Numbered from the stretch's first letter, positions 8,974 to 18,661 are shown. The stretch: 64,000 nt of DNA from Acetobacter nitrogenifigens DSM 23921 = NBRC 105050 (GCF_000429165.1 NZ_AUBI01000002.1:124001-188000); one strand, 5' to 3'. The notes: generated by a model not told the origin, from the letters alone. Numbers and translations are program-made.

Positions 8974-9618
8974 ATGCTGACGATCTGGGGACGGAGCAAT
9001 TCCTCCAATGTGCAGGCTGTGATGTGGTGCGTGGGCGAACTCGGGTTGCCCCATGTGCGCCACGACGCAGGACATCGATACGGCGGCCTCGACACGCCCG
9101 GGTTTCTAGCGATGAACCCCAACGGAACGATACCCGTGTTGCGCGACGGCGACGACGAACCGCTTTGGGAGACCGGCGCCATTCTGCGCTATCTGGCGTC
9201 ACGTTATAGCGCTGCGCCGTTCTGGCCCGCCGACGTCGCCGCGCGGGCGCATGTGGATAAATGGGCGGAATGGGCGAAGATCAACGTCGCGATGAATTTC
9301 ACCTCAGCGATTTTCTGGCCCGTGGTCAGAAAATCGCCCAAGGACCGGGACCCGGCTGCAATCGCACGCGCCATTGCTGTGCTGGATCGTTTTCTGTCAA
9401 TCGCCGACGCACGTCTGTCGCGCCACGCCTGTCTGGCGGGCGATGACTTTACGCTCGCCGACATCCAGTTCGGACATACGCTGTTCCGCTACTACGACAT
9501 CGCCATTTCACGCGCCGAGCGACCCGCTTTGCGCCGCTATTACGACGCACTCGTCGCCCGGCCCGCGTTCCGGGAACACGTCATGGTCTCTTACGATGAA
9601 CTCAGGGCCGTCGGGTAG
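8974..9618 (+). CDS. Glutathione S-transferase family protein
   Basis: 214 residues. The thioredoxin-like N-terminal domain starts MLTIWGRSNSSNVQAVMW, with the conserved cis-proline region GTIPVLRDG and the glutathione-contacting ETGAILRYLA. The helical C-terminal domain contains FTLADIQFGHTLFRYYDI with the conserved N-capping aspartate. A conjugating or isomerase activity toward an unknown electrophile is expected in the cytoplasm. GAGGACG precedes ATG 8974 by 7 bases. It stands alone between a terminator and the nuoM-like gene. Confidence 0.93.
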   Translation: MLTIWGRSNSSNVQAVMWCVGELGLPHVRHDAGHRYGGLDTPGFLAMNPNGTIPVLRDGDDEPLWETGAILRYLASRYSAAPFWPADVAARAHVDKWAEWAKINVAMNFTSAIFWPVVRKSPKDRDPAAIARAIAVLDRFLSIADARLSRHACLAGDDFTLADIQFGHTLFRYYDIAISRAERPALRRYYDALVARPAFREHVMVSYDELRAVG

Positions 9619-9635
9619 GAGCCGTCGGTTCAGCG

Positions 9636-9655
9636 CCCCGCCCCGCCCCGCCCCG
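9636..9655. repeat. Four tandem CCCCG units (G-quadruplex-forming on minus strand)
   Basis: Four perfect copies of CCCCG follow one another. The minus strand therefore reads four G4 runs separated by single C loops, an ideal intramolecular four-tetrad G-quadruplex. It lies 18 bases after the GST stop and about 150 bases before the nuoM-like start. Confidence 0.8.
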
Positions 9656-9808
9656 CCGTCGTTCTCATGCCGGATCATACGATACGCAAGCGACCACATA
9701 CGCGTGATTGAAATGGCTGCTCGGCGCAACGTTACCGGCTGACGGGTGGTCGGGGGGAATAACGGGCGCTAAGGTTCCCGCCACCTAGTACCGGACTGTG
9801 AGCGCGCC

Positions 9809-11326
9809 GTGCATCCGAGCCTTCTCTCTCTTGTCACCTATCTCCCTCTGGCTGGCGCACTCGCCATCCTCCTGACGCGCAACGCGGGGGAAGCGGCGGA
9901 CCGCGCCGCGCGGTGGATCGCCCTGTGGACCAGTCTGCTGGTTCTGGCGTTGAGCGTGGTGATCTGGAGCGAGTTCGACCCGCTACAGGCAGGTCCCCAG
10001 TTCGAGCAGCAACTGATGTGGATGCCCAGTTTCGGCGTGTCCTATCATGCGGGCCTGGACGGAATCAGCCTCGTCTTCGTTCTGTTGACGGCGTTCCTCA
10101 CGCCGCTGTCCATCGGCGCCGCGTGGCGCTCGGTCAACGGCCGCGCGTGCGACTTCATGGCGGCGATGCTGCTGCTGGAGACGGCGTTGATGGGCCTGTT
10201 TTCGGCGCTCGATCTGGTGCTGTTCTATGTGTTCTATGAAGCGACGCTGATCCCGGCCAGCCTGATGATCGGCGTCTGGGGCGGACCCAAGCGCATCTGG
10301 GCGTCGCTGCAGTTCTTCCTGTTCACGTTCGGCGGCTCGCTGTTCATGCTGGTGGCGCTGGTCGCCATGTGGAGCGCGGCCGGAACCACCGACATTCCGT
10401 TTCTGGCGCAGACGCATTTCTCTCCGGAGATGCAGTGCTGGCTGCTGATGGGCTTCGTGCTCGCCTTCGGCGTGAAGCTGCCGCTGTTCCCGCTGCACGC
10501 CTGGCTGCCCGACGCCTATACCGAGGCGCCGACGGCTGCGTCCGCCATGTTGTCGGGCGTGCTGTCCAAGACGGGCGCCTACGGCCTGCTGCGGTTTGGC
10601 GTTCTGATGTTCCCCGATGCGGTGCATCGTTTCGCGCCGTATATCCTGCCGCTGGGCGTCATCGCGATCGTCTACGCAGCCTTCGTCGCCTTCGCACAGA
10701 AGGACGCCAAGCGGGTCATCGCGTATTCCTCCTTCTCTCACATGGGCATGATCGCGGTCGGTCTGTTCACCCTCAATCCGGAGGGCGTGGACGGCGCGAT
10801 CTATCAGATGCTGTCCCACGGCGTGGTCATCGCCGCCCTGTTCTTCTGCGTCGCCGCCATCGCATGGCGCGCCGAGACGCGCGACATGTCGGCTCTTGGC
10901 GGCGTGGCCATGCGGATGCCTGCGCTGGCGACGCTCGCCATGCTGTTCACGATGGCCAACGTCGGCCTTCCGGGCACCGGCTCTTTCGTCGGCGAATTAC
11001 TGATTCTGATGGGCGCCGTGCATGTCTCCCTGTGGCTTGCGCTGCTGGCGGGAACGACGATGATCATGGGCGCGGTCTACATGCTCGTCCTGTATCGCGA
11101 AGTGCTGTTCGGGCACGTGCGCGGCGCGGTAGGGCTGCTGCGCGACCTGACGGCTGCCGAAATCGCCGTGCTGGCGCCGCTGGCGATCGTCACGCTGTGG
11201 ATGGGCGTGCACCCCGGTTCGTTCACGCGGCTGTTCGATCCGGCTATCACACACATGCTGTCGTCCGATGGCGGCCCGGCGACGGCCTCCGCGGCGCACG
11301 CCTCGGTGGAACTGGCGGCGCGCTGA
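9809..11326 (+). CDS. NuoM-like proton-pumping subunit, solitary
   Basis: 505 residues with about 14 hydrophobic helices. Clear NuoM hallmarks: the glutamate in VFYEATLIPASLMIG, the lysine in VKLPLFPLHAWLPDAYTEAP followed by SAMLSGVLSKTGAYGLLRFG, and AFAQKDAKRVIAYSSFSHMG. NuoM is one of the antiporter-like membrane subunits of complex I; related proteins also serve in hydrogenases, Mrp antiporters and DAB carbon transporters, but the sequence here is closest to NuoM. No other nuo gene is in the window. It starts with GTG (MHPSLLSLVTY); no closer ATG fits. A terminator follows. Confidence 0.9.
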   Translation: MHPSLLSLVTYLPLAGALAILLTRNAGEAADRAARWIALWTSLLVLALSVVIWSEFDPLQAGPQFEQQLMWMPSFGVSYHAGLDGISLVFVLLTAFLTPLSIGAAWRSVNGRACDFMAAMLLLETALMGLFSALDLVLFYVFYEATLIPASLMIGVWGGPKRIWASLQFFLFTFGGSLFMLVALVAMWSAAGTTDIPFLAQTHFSPEMQCWLLMGFVLAFGVKLPLFPLHAWLPDAYTEAPTAASAMLSGVLSKTGAYGLLRFGVLMFPDAVHRFAPYILPLGVIAIVYAAFVAFAQKDAKRVIAYSSFSHMGMIAVGLFTLNPEGVDGAIYQMLSHGVVIAALFFCVAAIAWRAETRDMSALGGVAMRMPALATLAMLFTMANVGLPGTGSFVGELLILMGAVHVSLWLALLAGTTMIMGAVYMLVLYREVLFGHVRGAVGLLRDLTAAEIAVLAPLAIVTLWMGVHPGSFTRLFDPAITHMLSSDGGPATASAAHASVELAAR

Positions 11327-11379
11327 GCGGGGTCTTCGCCCCCGACCTTCGGGCTCACGAACAGAGCGTGTTACTCTCC

Positions 11380-11411
11380 CCCGTCGCGGTTCGCCCGCGG
11401 CGGGTTTTTTT
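11380..11411 (+). terminator. Intrinsic terminator between nuoM-like gene and ung
   Basis: CCCGTCGCGG (11380-11389) pairs with CCGCGGCGGG (11395-11404) with one G-U pair and a 5-base loop, then seven T residues. The ung start codon is only 15 bases further on, so ung must be read from a promoter inside or beyond the terminator region, or by read-through. Confidence 0.85.
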
Positions 11412-11425
11412 ATCGAGAGGCAGGC

Positions 11426-12112
11426 ATGAACGACGTGACGGACGTTAAACTCGACGAGCGGTGGAAGACCGCTCTGAAGGATGAGTTCGAAGCGCCTTAC
11501 ATGGCGGCGTTGAAGAGCTTTCTTCTTGAAGAAAAACGTCTCGGGAAAGCGATTTTCCCCAAAGGCTCCGAGTATTTCCGTGCGCTGGATCTGACGCCGC
11601 TTGGATCAGTGAAGGTCGTCATTCTCGGTCAGGACCCCTATCACGGCGAAGGTCAGGCGCATGGGCTGTGTTTCTCGGTCCGCGAGGGCGTGCGTGTGCC
11701 GCCGTCGCTGGTCAATATCTATAAGGAAATGAACACGGACCTCGGCATTCCGCCCGCGCGACACGGCAATCTGGAGAATTGGGCGCGACAGGGCGTCCTG
11801 CTTCTCAACAGCGTGCTGACCGTCGAGCAGGCGCGCGCGGCGTCGCATCAGGGCAAAGGATGGGAGAAGTTCACAGACGCAGTGATCGCGCGGGTGAACG
11901 AGCAGGAGCAGCCTGCGGTGTTCATCCTGTGGGGCGCGTATGCGCAGCGAAAGGCGGCGTTTGTCGACGCCACAAAGCATCTGGTTCTCAAGGCGCCCCA
12001 CCCGTCGCCGCTGTCCGCACATAACGGGTTCTTTGGCGGTCGGTATTTTTCGAAGGCGAACGCATTTCTTGAAGAGCATGGAATCGCGCCGGTGAACTGG
12101 GCTCTGGGATAA
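11426..12112 (+). CDS. ung: Uracil-DNA glycosylase, family 1
   Basis: 228 residues, the usual Ung size. The enzyme removes uracil from DNA to start base excision repair. The catalytic water-activating aspartate is D70 in [20 protein letters not shown]; the C-terminal active-site loop [21 protein letters not shown] is intact apart from normal variation. A GAGAGGCAGG ribosome-binding site precedes ATG 11426. Monocistronic by position: terminator before it, a convergent LysR gene after a long gap. Confidence 0.97.
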   Translation: MNDVTDVKLDERWKTALKDEFEAPYMAALKSFLLEEKRLGKAIFPKGSEYFRALDLTPLGSVKVVILGQDPYHGEGQAHGLCFSVREGVRVPPSLVNIYKEMNTDLGIPPARHGNLENWARQGVLLLNSVLTVEQARAASHQGKGWEKFTDAVIARVNEQEQPAVFILWGAYAQRKAAFVDATKHLVLKAPHPSPLSAHNGFFGGRYFSKANAFLEEHGIAPVNWALG

Positions 12113-12677
12113 GGGGCCGGTCGGGCCAGGACATGCGTCCTGAAGCGCCGAGCAGGACTCCTGTTTCGACGCGCGATGGAAGGAAATGAACTGCCGCCGT
12201 TGGTTTTTCCGCCTTCCCTAAGGAAACGCGCGGTCAGGTCGGGAATTGCCGAACGATCATCTTCGATGAGCCGCGCCGCAGGGGCGACAACGCCTGCGGT
12301 CCGTTCGCCTGCGGGATCGTAACGTTAAAGTCGCACTGAGATGAAATACGCATGATGGCCGTATGTTTCGCCACGCTACGTCCCGCCATGTTCCACAGAT
12401 CGCACGAAGGCAGAAAAACAACCGACCCGGCAATGAAGAGTAACCTGTCTTGTGAATTTTTCTGTCTCATCGACGGCACATCATAACGCCCGACACAAGA
12501 TCGTTTTCACAGCGGAGAGAACTGAGGACACCATCCGAATACAGCGAAAACGCATAACTGTTTCGGAAAAATTATTTCATCAGAAAACATCTCCGCTTAG
12601 GCGCCTTGCACTGTGAATCTGGGGTCTTCTTTCACAAGTGACTTACTTGTCGGAGGTCACTCTGCGCGGGAAGAACC
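12113..12677. other. Convergent intergenic region, no clear gene
   Basis: 565 bases between ung and the minus-strand LysR gene. The right half (about 12440-12660) is more AT-rich than its surroundings. A minus-strand frame of 81 codons (12234-12479, GTG start) is open but has no ribosome-binding site or recognisable motif. No terminator with a U tract was found. A decayed gene is possible but not shown. Confidence 0.4.
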
Positions 12678-13610
12678 TCACCCCGCTGAGCGCGTCGGCA
12701 GAGGGCGCGCCCATGGCGCTTCCCTGAAACGTTCCGCCAGAAAATCGAGCAACACGGACACGCGCGTTGGCCGCAGCGGACTCGGAGGCGTCAGAAGATG
12801 CAGTGCGATCGGCGAGATGTTCCAATCGGGCAGAACGTGGACCAGTTGGCCCGATTGCAGTTCATTCCAGACCATGAACTCGGGCAGGAACGCCAGTCCA
12901 AGGCCACGCAGCAGCGCAGGCGCAAAGGCTTCCGCGTTGTTCGCGCTGAGACGCGCCGATTGCTGGATTACAAATTCCTCGCCATCGACATGGCGCATTT
13001 TGAACACGCCGGGCGCGGTGACGTTGGTATAGACCATTCCCTGAATGTCAGAGAGTTGAGCCGGGTGGGTCGGTCCGCCCTGGCGATCCAGAAAATCGGG
13101 TGCTGCGACCAGCAGCAGTCTGACGGCGCAAAGCCTGCGCGCCCTCAATGAGGAATCAGTTAGAGACGCAATTCGCACCGCGACGTCATAGCCACCGCCA
13201 ACGAGATCGATCAGGGAATCGCTGAAATCGACCGCCACGTCGATTTCCGGATAAGCCTCCAGAAAATCGGGAAGGATGGGCGCCAGATGCTGGACGCCAA
13301 ACGTCATGGGAGCCGCGATCCTGACCAGCCCGCGCGGCGCCGAAGCCCCTTCCCGCGCCTCCATTTCCGCCCGCTCTCCCTCGGCCAGAATGCGGTTGGC
13401 GTGCTCCAGAGCATGGCGTCCGGCCTCGGTCAGCGCGAGTTGTCGAGACGTCCGGTTCAACAGGGAGACGTTCAGGTCCCGCTCCAGCCTCGACACCGCT
13501 TTCGAGATGGTCGGCTTGGACAGACGCAGTTCGTTCGCGGCACGGGCGAAGGAACCGAACTCCACGACTTTCGCGAAAATCGCCCAGGCTTCGAAATCAG
13601 GCAGTTTCAT
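12678..13610 (-). CDS. LysR family transcriptional regulator
   Basis: 310 residues. N-terminal winged helix-turn-helix with [20 protein letters not shown] and [20 protein letters not shown], then an effector-binding domain beginning [19 protein letters not shown]. This subgroup resembles the CrgA/DmlR-like regulators of short regulons. The frame opens at 13688, but ATG 13610 with GGAGG 7 bases upstream gives the canonical [12 protein letters not shown] start. It is divergent from the DUF763 gene; the 179-base gap between the chosen start codons is where its own operator would be expected. Target unknown. Confidence 0.93.
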   Translation of the reverse strand: MKLPDFEAWAIFAKVVEFGSFARAANELRLSKPTISKAVSRLERDLNVSLLNRTSRQLALTEAGRHALEHANRILAEGERAEMEAREGASAPRGLVRIAAPMTFGVQHLAPILPDFLEAYPEIDVAVDFSDSLIDLVGGGYDVAVRIASLTDSSLRARRLCAVRLLLVAAPDFLDRQGGPTHPAQLSDIQGMVYTNVTAPGVFKMRHVDGEEFVIQQSARLSANNAEAFAPALLRGLGLAFLPEFMVWNELQSGQLVHVLPDWNISPIALHLLTPPSPLRPTRVSVLLDFLAERFREAPWARPLPTRSAG

Positions 13611-13789
13611 CGTTTGGCCTCCGGCGAATACGACGTCCGGGAGCCCCACACGCCAAAATTCATTATCCCATCTTCGTCGCCGCACCAATGCGGCCCCCGT
13701 CGCGGGGTTGCGCGCTGCGATACGATGGGCGAGCCTCGCCGGGATACCGAGGCTCTGTCAGCAGCCCCGTTGGACCAGGGAGAAAACCC

Positions 13790-15109
13790 ATGACCCGCCG
13801 GGCCGGAAGCGCCGATTTGCCGCTGCACGGAGGACGCGTTCCAGCGTGGCTCGGCGCGCGAATGAGCAAGCTCGGCGCCGTGATCGCACAGGCGATCATC
13901 CATCATTACGGCCGGGACGAATTCCTTCGGCGGCTGGCCCACCCATTCTGGTTCCAGTCCTTCGGAGCCGTGATGGGCATGGACTGGCACTCCTCCGGCA
14001 TCACCACCAGCGTCATGGGCGCGCTCAAGCGCGGCCTTGAGCCGCTGTCTGCAGAACTGGGGCTCCATGTATGCGGCGGACGAGGGCGGCATTCGCGACG
14101 CACTCCCGACGAACTCGCCGCCGTCGGCGAGCGGACCGGCCTGGACGGAAGCGCACTGGCGCGCGCAAGCAGGCTGGTGGCGAAGGTCGACAGCGCCGCC
14201 CTGCAGGACGGCTTCGCGCTTTACCTGCACAGCTTTGTCGTCGCGGATGACGGTCGCTGGGTCGTGATCCAGCAGGGCATGAACGACGCGACCCGCTATG
14301 CGCGGCGCTATCACTGGCTCTCAGAGGGTTTGAGCAGTTTTCTGGATGACCCGCACGCCGCGATTGACGGCCCCGCTCGCGGCGCGATCGTCAACCTTGC
14401 GGACAGACGCGCCGACGCGTCCCGCAACGCACAACTTTCACTGCTGTCCGACCTCGGCCCCGACGGACTGACGCGGGAGTTCGCCTTGCTGCGCGGAGAA
14501 ACCGGCGCGACGACAGCGCGCCCCGATGAACCGCAGCTTCTGCTGCCGCATCTGACGATGCCGGAGCGCCACGACGTGAGGGAGACGGATGTCGTCATAC
14601 GCCGCCTTCACGGCGCGCTGGCTGCGGCCGCCGACAGGGGGCCACAGGATTTTCAGGAGTTACTTCTTACCCCCGGCGTCGGCGCACGAACGGTGAACGC
14701 GCTCGCCGCAGTGGCCGAGGTGATCCACGGTGCGCCCTGCCGCTTTTCCGACCCTGCCCGCTTCTCGCTCGCACATGGTGGGAAAGATCGCGATCCTTAT
14801 CCTGTTCCTACAAGGGTCTACGATCACACGCTCGCGGTTCTGAAAGCCGCAATGGAGTCGGCGAAGCTTGGGCAGGACGAACGGCTGGAGGCTATTCGAC
14901 GGCTGGACGAACAGGCGCGGCGACTGGAGAGGCGCGCTTCGGGACCGGACTTCAACACATTCGTGCGAGCGGAACGCGCAGCGTCGCACGAATACGGTGG
15001 CCGCAGCGTGTTCGGATGGGAGCCCGCTCAGGAAAAAGGCCGTGATTCGACTGCGATTGAACCTCGCACAATGGCGTCGGGTTCAAACTCTTCGAGAGCG
15101 AGTAATTAA
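13790..15109 (+). CDS. DUF763 domain protein
   Basis: 439 residues beginning TRRAGSADLPLHGGRVPAWL, the strongly conserved DUF763 opening. Further family features: GRDEFLRRLAHPFWFQSFG, GMDWHSSGITTSV, the KVDSAALQDGFALYLHSFVV segment, and a helix-hairpin-helix-like ELLLTPGVGARTVNALA. The HhH segment suggests nucleic acid binding; the family's biochemical role is not something I can name with certainty. ATG 13790 follows CAGGGAG at good distance and matches the family start; the open frame to 13688 is rejected. The last 40 residues are low complexity. Confidence 0.85.
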   Translation: MTRRAGSADLPLHGGRVPAWLGARMSKLGAVIAQAIIHHYGRDEFLRRLAHPFWFQSFGAVMGMDWHSSGITTSVMGALKRGLEPLSAELGLHVCGGRGRHSRRTPDELAAVGERTGLDGSALARASRLVAKVDSAALQDGFALYLHSFVVADDGRWVVIQQGMNDATRYARRYHWLSEGLSSFLDDPHAAIDGPARGAIVNLADRRADASRNAQLSLLSDLGPDGLTREFALLRGETGATTARPDEPQLLLPHLTMPERHDVRETDVVIRRLHGALAAAADRGPQDFQELLLTPGVGARTVNALAAVAEVIHGAPCRFSDPARFSLAHGGKDRDPYPVPTRVYDHTLAVLKAAMESAKLGQDERLEAIRRLDEQARRLERRASGPDFNTFVRAERAASHEYGGRSVFGWEPAQEKGRDSTAIEPRTMASGSNSSRASN

Positions 15110-15237
15110 CTGTCTATTATCTGGTCCAGAATAAGATACAGTCATCAAAATTCATTTCTCATCGGGGCCGGAATGACAGGCCAGAACGTTCGTTTCCGTA
15201 ACGTATTGTCGCGACGCGCCTCTCCCGCGAGACGCGG

Positions 15238-17475
15238 ATGAGACTGATCGCCATAACTGCAGACCAGATCGCCAACGAAGATCGCGCCCGCGATTTCATC
15301 ATGAATTTTGAGGCGAGTTCCGAAATATCGGAATTTTTTTCAGAAAACGACGCCATTTCTCAATTTAGGGATACAGAAAACCTCAACCTCCTGCTTGTAA
15401 ACTTGCGCTCTCCCCATCTGGATGGGGCCGCAGTTATCGCTCGCATCCGGGCCCAGGCCTGGGGAGAAGGAATACCAATCATCGTCATTTCCGGCCGCCA
15501 GGACCGAGAGATGCGACTGAACGTGCTTCGCGCCGAGATCACGGATTTCTTACATTCGCCCGTAGATCCGGAAGAATTCCTCATACGCGCCCGCAATCTC
15601 ATTACGCTCGTCTCCTGCCGGAATGAGGCGCGACGAAGCGCCGATGCGCTGGAGCGTGAGAAGAAAGCGAACCACCGCGCCCGAGACGAATTGCTGCGCG
15701 CAAGCCATGAGCGACTGTTGCAGGTCATCGATACAGCGCCGATCATGATCAGCGCCGTGGACGCCGAGGGACGATATGTCCTCGTAAACCGCCGTCATGC
15801 GGAAATGGTTGGGGCGCCCGCATCCGCCCTGATGGGCACAATCGCCCGGTCATGGGGCGACGATGAACAGCGGTCCGAGCAACAGGCGCGTCTGGTGATT
15901 GAAACCGGACGAGCCGGCTCGCACTACGAGGAGACTTTCGTCGACGCTGCAGGCGTGGAGCGCACGCTCATGACGACCAAGGCGCCGCTGCACCTTACGC
16001 CTCCCGGAGAATCCTCCAATAAACCACTCGTTCTGACCACGTCGCTTGACATCACCAAGCGCAAGGCGGCGGAGCGAGAGCTGCATGTCCTCGCATACTA
16101 CGACCAGATTACGCGCCTCCCCAATCGGCTGAAGCTGGAGATCGACCTGCTGCGGCTGAATCGTAAGAATCCGCACCAATCGTTTGCTTTGTACGCAGTC
16201 GATCTCGACCGCTTCAAGGCTATTAACGAAACGTTGGGCCATCAGGCTGGCGATGGCCTGCTGCGAGCGGTCGCAGAACGCCTTGTCGCGACTCTTCCCG
16301 CCGCCATTGTGAGCCACATCGGCGGCGACAGATTTGCGATCGTCAGCCCGCTCGACATCGGCGCGTCCAGAGACGCTGTGGAGCACGAGGCGAAGCAGAT
16401 CCTCAGCGTTTTCAACGAACCGTTCGAGCTGGCCGTCTCTCATCCTGAGCGAGAGGAACCTGGCACCGTCCTTTCTACATGCAGCCTCGGCGTCGTGATT
16501 TATCGGGGGGGCGCTCTCCGCTTTGAAACTCTTCTGAAGCGTGCCGATATGGCGATGTATCGCGCCAAGGCGCGAGGCGGCAGGGGCTATGCGTTCTTCC
16601 AGCACAATATGGAGGACGCACAGGCCGCATCCATGCGCATCGAGCTCGATCTGCACAGCGCTGTGCGACGCAACGAACTCCGGTTACATTATCAGCCGGA
16701 ATTCGACCTCAAATCCGGAAAAATTTTCGCTGTAGAAGCGCTCCTCCGCTGGGAACGTCGCGACGGAACCCTTCTTTCCCCCGGTTATTTTCTGACCGTC
16801 GCCGAAGAAACTGGCCTGATAGCGCCCATCACAGCATGGGTTCTCGACGAAGTCTGTCGTCAGATTGGCGTCTGGCGCGCACAGGGGCTGACCCCCCGGG
16901 TCGCGGTGAATATTTCCGGCGTCCTGTTTCGCCTTGCGGACGTGCACCAGATGGTTACCTCCGCCATCGAAAAATCGGGCGTGGACCCGGCGTCGCTGGA
17001 ACTCGAATTGACGGAATCGGTGCTCATCGAAAACGTGGACTCCACCAACAGACAACTGGCGGCCCTGCGCGATCTTGGCGTGTCCATCGCTGTGGACGAT
17101 TTCGGCACGGGCTATGCTTCGCTCAGCTACCTGACAAAATTCGCCGTAGACAGAATAAAAATCGACGCCTCTTTTCTCAGGCAGATCGAGGAATCCACCA
17201 ACGACCAGTTCGTGGTGCGCTCGATACTAAGCCTGTGCCGCAATCTTCGCCTGAAAGTTTTGGCCGAAGGCATAGAACGCGGCGAACAGGCTCTCTGGCT
17301 TGCACGCCACGGCTGCCGCGAAGGACAGGGATTTTATTTTGCGCGCCCGAGATCTGCTGAAGACATCACGAACCTGCTTAACGCCCCGGCGATGCAGCCG
17401 CCCCGCATAATAACGCGCATATTGACGACCGAACGGACGGAACACGAAAGAACGCTGCGGACAGCAGAGTCATAA
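15238..17475 (+). CDS. Pseudo-receiver - PAS - GGDEF - EAL signalling protein
   Basis: 745 residues: receiver-like domain (1-125), PAS (about 160-280), GGDEF (about 295-460) and EAL (about 475-730). The receiver lacks the phospho-acceptor Asp (N55 in LLLVNLRSPHLDG) and the conserved Lys (FLHSPVDPEEF), so ordinary phosphorylation is unlikely. The GGDEF signature is GGDRF (362-366), suggesting loss of cyclase activity, while the EAL domain keeps E500-A-L, TESVLIEN and D620-D621-FGTGYASLSYL. The likely activity is c-di-GMP hydrolysis, perhaps with GTP sensing by the degenerate GGDEF. It is preceded by 128 non-coding bases and followed convergently by an acyltransferase. Confidence 0.93.
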   Translation: MRLIAITADQIANEDRARDFIMNFEASSEISEFFSENDAISQFRDTENLNLLLVNLRSPHLDGAAVIARIRAQAWGEGIPIIVISGRQDREMRLNVLRAEITDFLHSPVDPEEFLIRARNLITLVSCRNEARRSADALEREKKANHRARDELLRASHERLLQVIDTAPIMISAVDAEGRYVLVNRRHAEMVGAPASALMGTIARSWGDDEQRSEQQARLVIETGRAGSHYEETFVDAAGVERTLMTTKAPLHLTPPGESSNKPLVLTTSLDITKRKAAERELHVLAYYDQITRLPNRLKLEIDLLRLNRKNPHQSFALYAVDLDRFKAINETLGHQAGDGLLRAVAERLVATLPAAIVSHIGGDRFAIVSPLDIGASRDAVEHEAKQILSVFNEPFELAVSHPEREEPGTVLSTCSLGVVIYRGGALRFETLLKRADMAMYRAKARGGRGYAFFQHNMEDAQAASMRIELDLHSAVRRNELRLHYQPEFDLKSGKIFAVEALLRWERRDGTLLSPGYFLTVAEETGLIAPITAWVLDEVCRQIGVWRAQGLTPRVAVNISGVLFRLADVHQMVTSAIEKSGVDPASLELELTESVLIENVDSTNRQLAALRDLGVSIAVDDFGTGYASLSYLTKFAVDRIKIDASFLRQIEESTNDQFVVRSILSLCRNLRLKVLAEGIERGEQALWLARHGCREGQGFYFARPRSAEDITNLLNAPAMQPPRIITRILTTERTEHERTLRTAES

Positions 17476-17491
17476 AGAAGCAATGCGAATT

Positions 17492-18661
17492 TCACTCAGC
17501 GATCAAGCGCCTTCCGAACCAGTGTCGGGCGGGCGTTGAAAACGTCTTTTCAACGATTGAACCTAGCCGTAACGACATAAAAAGGGCGAGAGCCGTCCAC
17601 AGCCACGCATACCGGAGCCCGCAGCCGCTCCATGCGTAAACACGAATCAGCGTGTAGACGACGAACATATGCGTCAAATAAATCTCATAACTCAGCACGC
17701 CGCATCTGCGGACCCAACCTGTCCAGGGCGTAAGCACAACATTCCCCCAGCCCCCCTGAAACGCGACGAGGAGCAGCGCGACGCCCGTCGTCAGGACCAG
17801 CATGCAGCCCGCGCCTAGATACGCGCTCAGGATATCGTCAGCCAGGAACATCAGGAGTGTCATGCAAAGGCCCGCCCATCCCGCGAGATGGAACAAGGCG
17901 CTGCTTTTCATACCAGGACATTTCCGCGCCAGAAGCGCAGCGCTCACTCCCATGGCGATGGCGGACATTCCCGGCGCATAGGCCTTGTGTCGCCATATAC
18001 GCGGTTCATGTGAAAGCGCGTCAAGCAGAAGCGGAAGCGACAACGCGAACGCTCCGACAAGTACAGCAAAGATCGCCGGGCGTTTGCCGACCGTCAGGCA
18101 GATCAACGGAAAAAACAGATAGAACGCTTCTTCGATCGACAATGACCACAAAACGTCCCAATTCCCCGGAAGATAACCGGTATGTCCCTCGTACCAGTTC
18201 ATGTGCATGAACAGGGCAGCGAAAATAGCGCGAGGCAAACTCTGATCTGGTCGTGTGATGACGTAATCCGGCGCACCCATCAGATCCAGCAAGGCCAGCA
18301 CGGCGACGAGCGCGACAAGGCACGGCAGTATCCGTGCGGCGCGGAGCGCGTAGAACTGGGCGAGACGAACGCCATCCAGTCTCTTCCAACGGCCCAGCAC
18401 GGTTTGGGTGATCAGAAAACCGGAGATAACAAAGAACGCGAACACGGCGGCATGGCCGCTCGACCCGACCGCCTCCAGCAAGCGGGAGGGCAGAATCGAT
18501 GCAAGATTTGTACGGGCGAGAGGGATACGCAATGCCATGTGATTAATCACCACAAGGATGATCGATACGCCGCGAATCACGTCAACGCCCTGATTCCGCC
18601 TTTTGTTTCCAGTGGCCGACGCACTGCTGACAGTCTCGAACCAGCGAAGGGTTTTCAGCAT
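17492..18661 (-). CDS. Acyltransferase family 3 (OafA/YrhL-like)
   Basis: 389 residues with about ten hydrophobic helices. The opening GVDVIRGVSIILVVINHMAL contains the family's catalytic-type histidine, and FFVISGFLITQTVLGRW, YALRAARILP and WDVLWSLSIEEAFYLFFP are characteristic. These membrane proteins O-acetylate or otherwise acylate surface polysaccharides, LPS or other envelope glycans. No glycan cluster adjoins it, so the substrate is unknown. Only 16 bases separate its stop from that of the convergent GGDEF/EAL gene. Confidence 0.92.
   Translation of the reverse strand: MLKTLRWFETVSSASATGNKRRNQGVDVIRGVSIILVVINHMALRIPLARTNLASILPSRLLEAVGSSGHAAVFAFFVISGFLITQTVLGRWKRLDGVRLAQFYALRAARILPCLVALVAVLALLDLMGAPDYVITRPDQSLPRAIFAALFMHMNWYEGHTGYLPGNWDVLWSLSIEEAFYLFFPLICLTVGKRPAIFAVLVGAFALSLPLLLDALSHEPRIWRHKAYAPGMSAIAMGVSAALLARKCPGMKSSALFHLAGWAGLCMTLLMFLADDILSAYLGAGCMLVLTTGVALLLVAFQGGWGNVVLTPWTGWVRRCGVLSYEIYLTHMFVVYTLIRVYAWSGCGLRYAWLWTALALFMSLRLGSIVEKTFSTPARHWFGRRLIAE

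Noticed and set aside
12234-12479. Minus-strand frame of 81 codons between ung and LysR
   Set aside because: Codon usage is passable, but it has only a GTG start, no ribosome-binding site and no recognisable motif; kept as a note in the intergenic entry.
13127-13135. CGCAAAGCC inside the LysR gene, resembling the GEMM signature
   Set aside because: Lies within coding sequence and lacks the AAACC and GGGTTA partners and the stems.
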